A stretch of 54,289 nt of DNA from Apostichopus californicus (Eukaryota > Echinodermata > Holothuroidea > Aspidochirotida > Stichopodidae): positions 1 to 54,289 of the forward strand of contig JAIPMN010000214.1 in the NCBI GenBank assembly GCA_020650975.1. The letters are read 5' to 3'. The notes below the pieces were generated by a model that was given only the letters and a program-made list of their open reading frames with translations, did no database searches and was not told the DNA's origin. The position numbers and the translations under genes were made by a program. Shown here piece by piece: positions 1 through 11,360 of this stretch. Numbering within the stretch: position 1 is the first letter of the stretch; every line of letters starts with the position of its first letter.

Positions 1-118
1 TTTTGGGCTAGTAAACTTTACATCGGACGTTTTCGGACACTTTTGGCTTTGAATACTGGGTATGAGGGTTTTTTTCTAACCGGACGCTTGGACGGAACCA
101 GACAGTTCCTGACACTTT

Positions 119-158
119 CAGACGTTTTCGGACGTTTTCAGACGTTTTCGGACGTTTT
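119..158. repeat. 10-bp tandem repeat (CGGACGTTTT)
   Basis: Four nearly identical 10-bp units reading cagacgtttt / cggacgtttt follow each other. Looser copies of the same words (ggacgttttcgg, ggacgcttgg) are scattered over positions 24-110, so the repeat may be the decayed end of a longer array beyond the left edge. Confidence 0.75.
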
Positions 159-1420
159 GAAATCGGACGACTAGGTCAACCTCGACGGAACACCACTGTA
201 CCATTCTTGAGTTATATAAGATCTGTTGCGATAGGACTAATGCTTTAAACCATAGAGGTAGTAATGTGAGGATAAACTCACAACACAGGTTGTGTACATA
301 TATTTGTGTATAGCAGTTAGGAGATCTTAATCCAATTGCCCACAGTTGTAATAAATGTACAAATGCCTTTATTTGCAAAATTAATGAGATATAGATCATT
401 TATTGATTATACAGTACACACCTTCATTACCTGTGTTTACCTCTGCCATTTATACTCTTATATATATCAAACTTTGGTAAAGTGATGGGTATCTAAAGGC
501 TCTGTAAGAGATACACAGTGTCTTCTTACTGTACATAGGGATATGACAAGGATATAAGGTTTTATGATGTACTAAACTGTCTGGTTTGTATCAACTGATC
601 AATTTAGACAGTTGTGGTTGGTGAATGGAAGCTATACAATCAGTACTGCATGGTGGTAACTAACCAGTAACAGTAACTGTTCCTATTTAGATTGAGAGTC
701 AACACCACTCAATGCTGAACATACTATGGTGGTTGTGTCTGTGGTGAGATGGTTGATGTGTAGTGCATTGACCTAACCTAACCTTAAATGACACCTCGAG
801 GTATATTTGGTCAAGATAGTCAGGACCCCCCTCTCCTACTCACATACCTAGTGGGGGGGGGGGGTTATCAGGGCTGATCTCCATCATCTCTGTATAGTCT
901 TTAATGTTGTACTATTCAAAAGTACCGTCCTCTGGTATGCTAGAACTCAAATAATGGTCACATATACCGTATGTTCATAATTTCAGAAGCAGTTTATTGC
1001 CATTCTTATTTTCCTTTACTTAGATTATGTGTTTCTCTAGACTCTCCAAAGTAAGAATAAATTAAGGACGGTAAATTGTTTCAGGAATGTACTTTCAAAA
1101 CTTTGGCACCTGTCTGTATTGTACTAGCAGATCATGGCAAAGTCTTCACAAAATGTAACTTTAACAAATTCTCTATATTTCTTCCTTGTTTGTTGGGGGT
1201 GGATGGAGGGGGAGTGGAATGGGGCTGGGAACTTTTAAGTCTAATTCTAATACTTCTATAAAGCCCATTACAAAGTTTTCTTAGATTTTGACATCTAGGA
1301 TTAATCACTAAATTATTACCCACCTCACCTAACAATCCATTCTTCTTACATACCTACTGTAGCAGACAAGGAATTGAACGGTAAATATCTGAATTCCCTG
1401 CAAGCTGGACTAGAGTACTA

Positions 1421-1553
1421 AGTATACTCACACACATAGGTTAGTACACTCACACGCATCGGTTAGTACACAAACACGCATTGGTTAGTACACTCACACA
1501 CATCGGTTAGTACACCCACACGCATCGGTTAATACACTCACACATCGGTTAGT
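1421..1553. repeat. 22-bp minisatellite, about 5.5 units
   Basis: The unit starts ggttagtacactcacac and ends gcatc. Five to six copies follow head to tail with single-base changes (cacac/cgcat/cacat) and one shortened last unit. It has no coding potential. Confidence 0.85.
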
Positions 1554-1589
1554 TCTATGTCATGGCCCAGGGTCTGTCATTGGATTCTG

Positions 1590-1715
1590 CGATTTACTTA
1601 GCCTTCTCTCTTACATGTCTCCTCACAACCTTAGCACTATATGCCCAACCCTCTAGGACCGGCTACTTCCAGTCAACGCCCATCCTTCTCATTTAACCAC
1701 CCAAAAGTGCCTAGA
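1590..1715. repeat. Diverged copy of the dispersed 'ttacctgtctcc' repeat
   Basis: Words such as tgtctcctcacaacctta, gaccggctacttcc and ccttctcattt appear in the same order as in the better copies at 12573-12730 and, reversed, at 6145-6308. This marks a decayed member of the same dispersed family. Confidence 0.6.
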
Positions 1716-3007
1716 CATGTTTTCTTTGCAGTCTTCGTTTTTTTCTTCAGATTTTTGCTATCTTCCAGATCTTGTTTGGTGTTCACTGAGTGGTTCAAGA
1801 TTGTTATCCCTATTTCTGATTGCTTGTTTGTTTTTCTTTTCAAGTGTGGGAGTTGATCTGTGAGTGCTCCAGGGCAAAACTAAAACTATTTTACAAAATA
1901 AAAAAATTGTTTGTTTCCTTACATAATCCTCTGATATCCTTCTATGATAGAAATGTAAGCCTTCCTACAGCTGGTTTCTTCATTTCCTATCATAGCATAG
2001 CGTCTGTTTTTTGTATGATATTTCCTCTTTTTACAAAAAGTAAATTATCCTAGATATTGGGGTATTAAGGTATAAACTGGAATTGGGTGTATTTTTGCAC
2101 TGCCTTGGTTTTCTTTAATAATGTTCACTTGTGACGGTAATTTAAATTTGTTCAGACGAAGAGTTCAACTCTATTTTCTGTGTTTTAAAATGATAGAACT
2201 TCAGTAAGCATGTTAACTGCCACCCACAAAGCAATTTTATTTCCTAACAAAAAACTCATTGATATTTGGAAACTATTTGGATAGTCAAAGTGGGGATGCT
2301 TTTTGTTTTGAAGAAAAAATATGAAATTTAGGAGACAAAAATTCATGATGATCTTTAAAGGACATTTGTTTACAGTAAGTTGCAAGTCTCTTTGGAGCTC
2401 ACAGTTGAAGCCCTGTTTGTATTACATGCAGTACATACTAAACACCAGGTGCTTTACCATATATGTTATATACCTTCATTGTGTATTGATACAGTTTCCG
2501 TGAGGAAGTATTGATCAACCTCGCGCTTAATTAAATTTTGAAGGGTCTTCTTGATGTCATGTTCAAATGAAATTAGTACAAAACGTCTCATTACAAGCTA
2601 AGGTGGTAATTTGACGTCTGCTGATAGCGTACGTCACACAAGGTCACAAGCACACCGTAAGGTCGTATAAAGATGGTTGTTTATAAGTAATTCTGAGAGG
2701 CATGGTTACAAATTACATAAATAAAGATGCTTTCATGGAACATCCATGTGTAGAACCCTCATTGTCGATATTTGTTTGCGCTGCTTGGGCATTTGGTTGA
2801 GATTTACGAGTGTGCTCTCGAACCTTGATCTAACAGATGAAGTTATTAAACTGTGTACCTAACTGCTGTACGCAATAATCATTTAACTACCAATACTACT
2901 TTATACACTACTGGCATAATGTAAATTTATATGCCCTCAAAATTCTGGCTTGGTGCCTCGTACAAACTGGAAATTTCTGTTCTTCCCTACTGTATATGGC
3001 TTACGGG

Positions 3008-3364
3008 CAGTGGTGTCACCAGGGGGTGGCCTGAGGGCATGTGTCACCCCCAAAAAAATAGCGCCCCCTGATGCGATTTGTAGTGTTAAGAAAAAATACT
3101 CAAAGAAAAACTTTATCTGTCAATTAAAAACATAAATATTGGACAGACTAAACCCAAAAATTCTTGAACATAAAGTTACTTCAAGTTGCAAAATATAGCA
3201 CCAGATTGCATCTAAAGACCCTTAATTAATCAAAAATTTCTCAAAGGGGAGCGAGCCCCCCCTCCCTTAAGACCCCTCCCCAGGACGGCATTCACAAATA
3301 AACATTGTGCCCCACTAATGAAGTGCTGTGCCCCCCAAGATTGAAATGTCTGGTGATGCCACTG
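3008..3364. mobile_element. hAT-like non-autonomous DNA transposon (MITE) with 8-bp target duplication
   Basis: The element is 357 bp. Its left end reads CAGTGGTGTCACCAG and its right end, reverse-complemented, reads CAGTGGCATCACCAG, a 15-bp terminal inverted repeat with two mismatches. It is flanked by CTTACGGG (3000-3007) and CTTATGGG (3365-3372), an 8-bp target duplication with one difference. An 8-bp duplication and CAGTGG-type ends are typical of the hAT superfamily. Runs of G/C lie just inside both ends and the middle is AT-rich. There is no transposase frame, so it must have been moved by an enzyme encoded elsewhere. Confidence 0.8.
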
Positions 3365-4326
3365 CTTATGGGGCATCCATACTGATGGAACATTCTAAAA
3401 TGCATTTAAACTCATGCTTTTCAGTATGACCTGGGGTGTCAGTCTCTGTTGATCTTTTAAATATATATCAAATTCATGTTGGGGGCATAATGAATCAAGT
3501 CTTGTTTTCACTGTAACATACATGAAACAAGAAGCATTCTGAACTGTCATCTTTTATCATACTTGTGGTAGAGATACTGCACTGCTGGTATAAGCGACTC
3601 TTCCAATTACTAACAATAGGTAGGTTTTTTTTTTTTCAAGTTGGAGGTTTTTGGGGTTGAAAGATATTTCATGAGCAGGTCTGTCATTTTGTCCAATGTG
3701 TTTTGTCATAGATGCAATATAAAAATTAATCGTGAAAACATTTTGACCATCACTAAACAATAAAAAAAATTGTTGATTGACAATTTTATATATGAAATAA
3801 GCAGGTCTATTGGTCAGATTGGGAAATTGGACACATGCATCTGTGAAAAAGGAAAAGACCATGCTAGAGATATGGTTATTTTTGATGAGTTCTATGAAGT
3901 CTGTGTTTATCCAAGGTGCTTACTGTATAATTATGTGACCAAGGGAGGCAGAAAGGTAGTGCATAACATTTCATTGTAAATCACTTTTCCTCCTAGATCT
4001 CCTCTTCTTTTTTCACTTTGAAAAAAGTAGAGAAACCAAAAATAAACAATCTTTTCTAACTTTGCTCTGCTGAGAATATCTTTTGGTATTAACCAATCCA
4101 AACTGACAGTATAAGTTTTGTCATTTCAGCTCCTTCTTAGCCAATTATCCACGTCCTGCTCGCATATAGGAAAGGCTTTCATTTGTGAATGATGATGCAC
4201 CTTCTTTCTGATATACACATACATTTAAGTCTAGCTGTGTTAGTAAGGTGATTTTGTATTAAATGACATGGATATTTATATATGCAAATTTATACCCTAT
4301 ATAAATTTTCTTTCCAGGACCACAGG

Positions 4327-4425
4327 ATGGCAATCCTCAACTTCAGCAAGAATGATCTCCTTCAGCTGTTGGGTCTCCTCGAGGCTGAGCTAGAGGCCCG
4401 GGAGCTGGTCATCACTAGTCTGAAG
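4327..4425 (+). CDS. CTTNBP2: CTTNBP2-like protein, exon 1 of the coding region (start codon)
   Basis: This exon gives residues 1-33, MAILNFSKNDLL... to ...VITSLK. The SK(N)DLL..L..LE.ELEARELVI..LK pattern matches the very start of the vertebrate CTTNBP2 and CTTNBP2NL proteins (CortBP2 N-terminal domain), where ELEARDLVIEALK is nearly invariant. CTTNBP2 proteins bind cortactin and the striatin/PP2A complex and act at the actin and microtubule cytoskeleton, in neurons at dendritic spines. The exon starts at 4318 after a ctttccag acceptor, and the ATG follows 9 nt later with a good Kozak context (A at -3, G at +4). The donor AAG|GTAGGT at 4426 leaves phase 0. The start lines up with the CTTNBP2NL start, so I take this ATG as the true one. 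An upstream non-coding exon is required. Confidence 0.88.
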
Positions 4426-4886
4426 GTAGGTTACAGCAGCTATGTACAGCAGAATTCAAACATTGGTGAAATAGAAAACTGTTTGCAACATTCCACCCCA
4501 ATTTTAGCATTGTAGGGGGTACATCCAAGAATGGTATTGAAAGTGTTTTGCTGTCACTTTAAGTTTGACTTTTGAATTAGGAATGATTGTTTATCACCAG
4601 TTTTATACATCTTAAGACGATATCAAAAGAAGGAAAGAAGAAGAAGAAGGGGGGAGAAAAAAAGACACCTGTGCCATACTGCCAATGGCATTGTCAACAG
4701 AACTAGGTCTCTATTATCAGTAGAGGCTAACCCTACATGTCCCAGTACCATACTGCAGCAGTATTGCAGTAAAGTACAGAGGAAAACTGGTAAGAAGTAC
4801 AGTAGTAACCAATAATGCTTGGCTTAAATCCAAATTTGATATAAGTCATTACGGCGTACACAAACAGTGGCAGTGTCAAACATTAA

Positions 4887-5247
4887 AGGCATTGAAGACT
4901 CGCCCCAAACCGCGTGCGGCCATCTGAAAAAGTTAACTTTCTGTTGCTTGCAAGTGACGTTTTGTTTGTGTTGCTACAAAATGCAGACAGTAATGAAACG
5001 TGATACCTTAATTGTTATCTTTAGCTGGACCTGAGATGTCCATCGCTGTATCGTTTGTATACTGTGCGAGGGTATTGACTGCAGCTGTATGTACTGACTG
5101 TACACTAGTGTCTAATTACCGGCCGTAGCAAGCTGTGTGTGTATTTTCTGGGATCGATGGTGTTTTAACACTTCTGTTACACCTCGTTCAAAACTAGGTC
5201 AAATTACCGGCATTAGACGTTTCTTTTTGCGCGAGTCTTCACACCCT
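4887..5247. mobile_element. piggyBac-like MITE flanked by TTAA
   Basis: The element is 361 bp. The left end reads AGGCATTGAAGACTCGC and the right end, reverse-complemented, reads AGGGTGTGAAGACTCGC, so the inverted ends share GAAGACTCGC. It is bounded on both sides by TTAA (4883-4886 and 5248-5251), the target site that piggyBac transposases use and restore. It encodes nothing; its internal GC (ccaaaccgcgtgcggcc, accggccgtagc) is higher than that of its surroundings. The assignment rests on TTAA plus inverted ends only. Confidence 0.75.
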
Positions 5248-6053
5248 TTAAACTAGCTTGGATTAACTACTATAACCTCTTTTATGTTCAACAAACGCAT
5301 GCCAAGCCTCTGTACATGCGTTTCTCAAACAGGATCTGAGTTTTAATATGAAGTATTGATGCTTATTACTTTAATAAGCATTCTTGGTAAACCCTGTATC
5401 CTATGTAGAGAGGAAATGTTTAATTTATTGGCATCAGGGCTGTAGAACTGAAGTGTGGATATATAGTACATATATAATATATGTAGGTTGCATGCCTTAG
5501 AATGTCATCACTATAGAGTATTGACATCCTAACATCCATACCAGCTGCCAGTGTTTTGGTTATCTTTATGCACTTCTTCATTTAGGAAGAATTTAATATA
5601 ATTTACATATTAGATAGCAGCAGATGGAGGGTTAGACTATAAAGTTACCTGAATGGCTTCCGAAATTAATAACATCAGCAAGATGGATATACATGGTATG
5701 CTCATCAAACTATTTATTACCAATAAATAGAGCTGTTTCATTTCAGAATGAGGTAATAAGTTTGATGAACTCTTTCTGATGGACTACTGTAGATATCAAT
5801 TAACAACTTTATATCTGGAAATGCAAGAACTAGTATCATGCCATACCCACATATGTAGAAATTAATGGTAGGCTTGACCACTACTAATACAGATATCTAA
5901 TCTGGACTTGATGTTAGAAACCGAACGTAATAAGAATATAATTTAACCATCAGGCCAGACCCATGATGAAGACCTTTAGAAGTGCAAGATATGGTGTACC
6001 AGGCAATCATTAAGTATCAGATAGCATAATGCTATGCAAAGTTGTTAAACTGC

Positions 6054-6308
6054 TATTTACTTCGCTCCCCGCTTACCTGTCTCCCCATAAATATCCAATA
6101 TATTCCGGGCAATTTCCGAAAGATTTTAATCCACTACGAAAACGTATGTGTAAACACTTTGGGTGGTCTCATGAGAAGGAAGGGCATTGACCGGAAGTGG
6201 CCGGTCACTGAGGGTGCACAGTGTTAAAAGATTACCAGGGCATACTAGACACGGTAGAATGAGGTGCTAATGTTGTGGGGAGACAGCTAAGCGGGTCACT
6301 CGTAAATA
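6054..6308. mobile_element. MITE with about 34-bp inverted ends; best copy of a dispersed family
   Basis: The left end (tatttacttcgctcccc, then gcttacctgtctcccca) is mirrored by the right end (tgtggggagacagctaag, then cgggtcactcgtaaata). Both edges can be read as TA next to TTTAC/GTAAA, which would suit a Tc1/mariner-type TA duplication. The interior (6145-6274) recurs in reverse complement at 12573-12730. Sequence to the right (aaaccagtaagtttt) also recurs after the short copy at 7026-7087, so the mobile or duplicated unit may extend beyond these inverted ends. No protein is encoded. Confidence 0.65.
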
Positions 6309-7025
6309 TATAAACCAGTAAGTTTTATCATATACAATCGCAGAGACGTATGGGTTGGTAGAGGGGAAACATATTTTTCTTTATAATAGACAACTTTTAC
6401 TACCTTCAAATCTGCTATACAAATTTCAATGCTAACTCATCCCGCTGTGTACTGCAAAATGTGCACGTTAAGTTTGGATTATATATCTGAAACCAATGTC
6501 ACAGACATTTAAATGCTGACTTACGTTACTCCTCACTTATCTGTCTCCTTTACCTTCACACAACTATCTACCTAGCTTAATAACTGGTAACATTCTTACA
6601 CCCCTCCTTCCCCCCAATGACCCTATCTAAGGTCACTAACCTGTCAGGGGAGACCCATATTGGTAGAAATTAATGGTATGTAGGTATGACTGCAAACATT
6701 ACACTTCAAGTACAAGGAGGAGTTAAAGGAACATGTTACCTGAGGACTTGAATACATCCATAGAACTGTATTAATGGACTGGAATCCCACTAAACTACAA
6801 TACAGAGTATGTCAAATAATCATCAACTTTGTCAGTTGAATCATTATTCATATGGGCTTGCATAGGATTAGCAATACTTTATTAATCAAATGCCTGCATG
6901 GGAAACATGTTTGTCTTAATGGGTAGAAACTTACTAATTATCTCATTAGTTTAATACTTCTGAATAAAGAAAAAAATTAGGATTTCTAAGTGCGATCAAT
7001 AAGTGTCATAGTCATTAATACTGTT

Positions 7026-7087
7026 TATTTACTTTGCTCCTCCTCGTTAGGTTGAAGGGAGACAGGTGTGCTCATCACTCGTAAATA
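7026..7087. repeat. Short, internally deleted copy of the 6054-6308 inverted-repeat element
   Basis: Left end tatttactttgctcct and right end cactcgtaaata match the ends of the longer copy, with almost nothing between them. The following aaaccagtaagtttt also matches the flank of the longer copy. This is either a deletion derivative or part of a local duplication of the 5.8-6.7 kb region, where gtagaaattaatggta also occurs twice (near 5856 and 6662). Confidence 0.6.
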
Positions 7088-7496
7088 TCCAAACCAGTAA
7101 GTTTTGGTATGTTTAAGTGTTGCTAACTACAAGTTCAAGATTTTAAAAAGTTACCTTACATCAAGACAAGGCATTCTTACACTACTTTAAAACAGTTAAC
7201 AGCTGGTCATTGTTAACTTGTCACACCCACACACCCAAGTGTGCACATCTCAAACAGTCCTCCCTGGGAACTACAGTGCACCACATTTACGTGTCCCTGG
7301 GGGGACTTCCAATAGGGTGCAGTTGCAAACAAGGGTCTGCAACCATAGTTATCTTGCAGGTCCCCATTTATTCACCTCAGGGATAAACAGAGGCAATGGT
7401 AATAAGTGCCTTGCCAATGGACACAGTGATTATTGGCCTGGACTCTGGGACCTGCAATCCTTAGATTGCAAGTTTGATTGCCTTTCCATTTGACCA

Positions 7497-8765
7497 CAAC
7501 ATAACATTGATTGTGTATATTATGATTGTTCTAAGCTCACAGAATAAATCCTGCATTGCAGTGTTCAGTGGGCTACTGTATCTGTCATACTGTCACACAT
7601 AACATTGATTGTGTATGTTATGATTGTTCTAAGGTCACAGAATAAATCCTGTGTTGCAGTATTCAGTGAGCATACTGTATTTGTCATACTGTGACACTTA
7701 ACATTGATAGTGTATATTATGATTGTTCTAAACTCACAGAATAATTCCTGCATTGCAGTGTTCAGTGAGCTGCTGTATCTGTCACACTGTAACATCTATC
7801 GTTGGTACTGTACAAAGTGTTAAGTTTGGTTCCTAGCTGTTGTACAGTACGTTGTGGGTGGTTGCAGGGTATTCAGTGAGCTGTCTGTCATACTGCAACA
7901 CTCAACATTGATTGTGTATGTTATGATTGTTCCAAGCTCACAGAATAAATCCTGCATTGCAGTGTTCAATGAGCTACTGTATTTGTCGGTTACATCTCTG
8001 TGTTCCGACGTCTCTATGTTCCGACGTCTCTATGTTCCGACAATTTTTTTGACCCAAATTTGTTCGGACCCAATGTTTTGGGATCCAATTTTTTTTGGAC
8101 CAACATGTTTTCGGACCCAATTTTTTTTTTACCAACATGTTTACGGACCAAATTTTTTTGACCAACATTTTTTTGGTCCCAATAAATTTCAGCACAAACA
8201 ATTAAATTTCAGGTCACAAGCAATTTTCGGTCACAAGCACTATTTGGGTCATAACAAACTTTGGGGCCTTTTTTTTTGTTTTTTTTTCGTGAAGAAAATT
8301 TGGTGCTTCCAAAAAATTGAGTCCCCCCAAAAAATTGGGTCCGAAAAATGGGGGTCCAAAAAAATGGAGTCCCCCCAAAAAATTGGGGCCCAAAAACTTA
8401 ATTCCCCCAAAAAGATTTTCGTCCGAAAAATGGGGGTCCAAAAAAATGGAGTCCCCCCAAAAAATATTCTGTCAGAAAAAATGTTGGTCAAAAATAATTG
8501 ACAGTAAAAAAAAATTGTCGGAACATAGAGACGTCGGAACATAGAGACGTCGGAATATAGAGACGTCGGAACATAGAGATGTCAGAACATAGAGACTTCG
8601 GAACAAAGGGATGTCACCTATTTGTCATACTGTAACATCTTTTGTTGATACTGTACACAGAGTGTTCAGTTAGGTTCCTAGCTGTTGTACAGCACATTGT
8701 GGGTGGTTGCAGGGTATTCAGTGAGCTGTCTGTCATACTGCAACACTCAACATTGATTGTGTATG
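7497..8765. repeat. About 98-bp tandem array, interrupted by a transposon
   Basis: Units share acattgattgtgtat, atgattgttctaag, cacagaataaatcctg and gttcagtgagctactgt in the same order. Three units of about 98 bp run from 7500 to about 7795. They are followed by a longer variant unit that carries an extra segment (tcctagctgttgtacag, gtgggtggttgcagggt). That long variant appears both before (about 7798-7987) and after (8619-8765) the inserted element, showing that the array existed before the insertion. Confidence 0.85.
7988..8618. mobile_element. hAT-like foldback element with tandem-repeat ends and 8-bp target duplication
   Basis: The element is 631 bp. It is flanked by TATTTGTC at 7980-7987 and 8619-8626, a perfect 8-bp target duplication inside a tandem array. 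The ends are inverted: ggttacatctctgtgttccg on the left, and the right end reverse-complemented is ggtgacatccctttgttccg. Each end continues as head-to-tail copies of a 17-bp word (gacgtctctatgttcc and its complement): three on the left, about six on the right. Inside, both arms carry long A/T runs spaced by ggacc/ggtcc words, so the whole element can fold back on itself. The long open frames here (for example 7854-8501 on +) are by-products of this repetitive composition. Confidence 0.82.
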
Positions 8766-9529
8766 TTGTTTGCAATACTTGTATCAAACAATGTATCTCT
8801 TAGGTTATCTCGACAAGGACTCAGTCCCTCCTCCAAGTCTATGTAAATTTATGATGGTGATGACAACTGAGGGGGGGAAAAGTGATTCTGTTGAGAAAGC
8901 TGACATTGTGAACTTGTTTCACGTAAATCAGATCTGTTTCAGTCCTGCACCTTGGGTTGAAGTATAAAGCTACAGTAATTGGTCTTTTATTAGTACATTC
9001 CCAGAGTGGGAGTGTCAAAGGTCAGTGCTCTATGTCAATTACCAAGGATTAAGTGACACTAATTTCATCTGAATGCTGATGTTCCAGAAAGATTGGTGGG
9101 CAGAAATTATTTCAGAGCATCCCTAGAGAAAAAGGGAGGTTAGTTTGCAGTCTGCCAGTTTCAAATGAAGAGAGTGTTCCTCTTGTTGCAATTGTGTGGA
9201 TCTGGTTGGATTAAAGGTCTACTTGAACTTTGCAAGAATGTACAGCTTGGACCCACTTGGCTGATCTAGGCAGTAGCTAGTAACCACAGCTGACTATGTC
9301 CTTTTTAGACAGCAATATATTAAAATTAACTTTTTATTAGCCTCCAAGTGGTTTCTATGATGTCCTCATAGTACATACCATGCAATGGACTTGCTATTCT
9401 AAATCACATCACAATTGGGGGGGGGGGACCATTTGGTATTAAACATACTGGAGCCTTATATAATATCCGCCGGGGTTTATTCTAGGTGAAATTAAAGAAA
9501 TTTAAAAAAAAAATGAGAAATGGCTGCAT

Positions 9530-9779
9530 GGAACAGATCTGGTCTTTGAGTCACAGTTGCCCTCAGTCCTTCCCTCTGGTATGCAACCATCTCATCCCTA
9601 ATGCTTGATGTACATAGCTGGTACAGATCTAGTCTGTGAGCCACAGTTGCCCCTCAGCCCTTCCCTACTGTATCCAACCATCTCATCCCTAATGCTTGTA
9701 GCTGGTACAGATCTGGTCTGTGACAGTGATTCCCTAAGTATCCAACCATCTCATCCCTTATGCTTGATGTACATAGCTT
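9530..9779. repeat. About 90-bp tandem repeat, three units
   Basis: Each unit begins ggtacagatctggtctgtg and contains ccaaccatctcatcccta and atgcttgatgtacatagc. The second unit lacks a few bases near its end and the third has lost its middle. Confidence 0.85.
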
Positions 9780-11251
9780 AAGATTCCACTGAAACACTCG
9801 GGAAACACCTAAAAGAGAAACAACTGACAAAACAATCCTATCCAGATACCCAACACTCCAACAGGTGACATGTTCATAGCTCCCTAGATTCTTTGTTTAT
9901 TAAACTAAATTTAAGTGAAATATCCCCCTCCCCCTCCCTAAATACAACTTTGGTGAAATGCACTCTGTCTGTGGGATAGTCCATAGCACTTTTAGATAAG
10001 ATAACCCGAGTGACCTATATAGAGGGAACCCAATATGTACTGCTAATATGACTGACCATTACTACCAGGAATATTTTGATTCTCTTTCTTTTGTTAAAAG
10101 CTCATTTAAAAGCCTCCGTTTCCATTTTCCATGCCATCACTCTACTTATTTGTTTATGTGCAAGTCAACGAACTCTTTTACGTTAACAGTTTTTTGCTAT
10201 GAAAAGTACACACCTCAGGATGCTTGTAAATGTTTGTGACAAACCTTTTCTGTATTTTCTGTCAAAGATGAGAGGTCTGCTTTAATCAATTTTGCTCTCT
10301 CTCTCGTCCCGGTCATCCCTAATTTTACCGTAGATTACTCATCGCTATCGTGTTACCCCGGTGGAAATAAGGTAAGTGGTGGCAACGGTGTTCAGTCCTC
10401 TTGATTTGATTGGAGGCTAAGTAGATCGCAGCGAGAGATAAAATCAATCGGCCGACACTTGTATGTTTGAAGTGGCCATCTTAATTTTCAAGGAGTTTAA
10501 TGGTCCCTCCGATGGTACATCCACAAAAGTGCGAAAAAGGTTGTCTCGGTTACAGCCAATGGGTGCGATTATGAAATTGTTAATTTTGTGTCGTCGGGGT
10601 AAAGGAGGGTAAGTGGACCTGCGGGGTAGGATTAGTCAGTGCTTTGCAGTTGTGTCATGAATCTCAAGTACATGTATGAACTTTGCTTTGGCCGACGGCT
10701 GCTGTTCATTTCTGATATATTTAGGTCAATACAGTCTATTAGAGTGTTACACGATTGTAGTGAAAAGGATTATGTTGCAGTTTAGGATCAAAACTGCAGC
10801 AGAAACTGAAAAACTTTTAAAATACAGATGTTACACACTTACTGTATTTATTAATCACATCATACCATGTTGAAGTGCTGACAATTCTTTGAGTCGATCC
10901 GTTGGAAGTTATTACAGTATCTCAATTGTTCAAAGTTTGGTTGGAAGTTGGAAAGGACTGAATGAATTAATAATATATAAAGGGAACAGTTGGTATGTTG
11001 TGGCACAAAATACAGTAATGTGAGAGAGGGACTGTGAATGAGTTTAGAGCTTAGGAACGGGCAACAAAGGGAATGATTGGTATTGGGAATGAGTTCTTGT
11101 GTGCTAGTTTATTTTATCCCATTTATCATGAAATCAAACTATTTATTACTAGTAAAGAAAGTTTGATATTTGATAATTCTGTTTTCCCATAAGAACTTGA
11201 ATCCTCAACCACTTAGGAATTGTGTTCCTTTGCCAAGCAACTCTTCTAAAA

Positions 11252-11360
11252 CTCCTTTCCTTTCCTCACCTCCCCCTCCCTTACCTCACGTCCCTCATCT
11301 CCCTCCCCCTCCCCCAACCCCCTCCCCCAACCCCCCCTTCACTCTTCCCAATCTATCCCA
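11252..11360. repeat. Pyrimidine-rich low-complexity tract
   Basis: About 110 bases made almost wholly of C and T, with many runs of three to seven C. The minus strand therefore carries closely spaced G runs that could form G-quadruplexes. The Pro/Leu-rich open frames across it are a result of this composition. Confidence 0.8.

Larger units (their letters stand above)
1..4317. other. Upstream region / probable 5' intron of the CTTNBP2-like gene
   Basis: No coding region is recognisable here. Open frames are short (under about 100 codons), AT-rich and resemble no family I know. The 3' splice acceptor at 4316-4317 implies that the stretch just before exon 1 is intron, so the promoter and the first (non-coding) exon lie somewhere upstream, inside or outside the window. 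I could not place them. The stretch carries a short 10-bp tandem array, a 22-bp minisatellite, a G12 run at 853-864, a diverged copy of a dispersed repeat and one hAT-like element, each listed separately. Confidence 0.6.

Noticed and set aside
7854..8501. 215-codon open frame on +, and overlapping frames on - (7974-8201, 8214-8441, 8249-8542)
   Set aside because: The products are monotonous F/G/P/N or K/P repeats that mirror the A/T-run and ggacc structure of the hAT-like element at 7988-8618. Both strands are open for the same reason. Not a gene.
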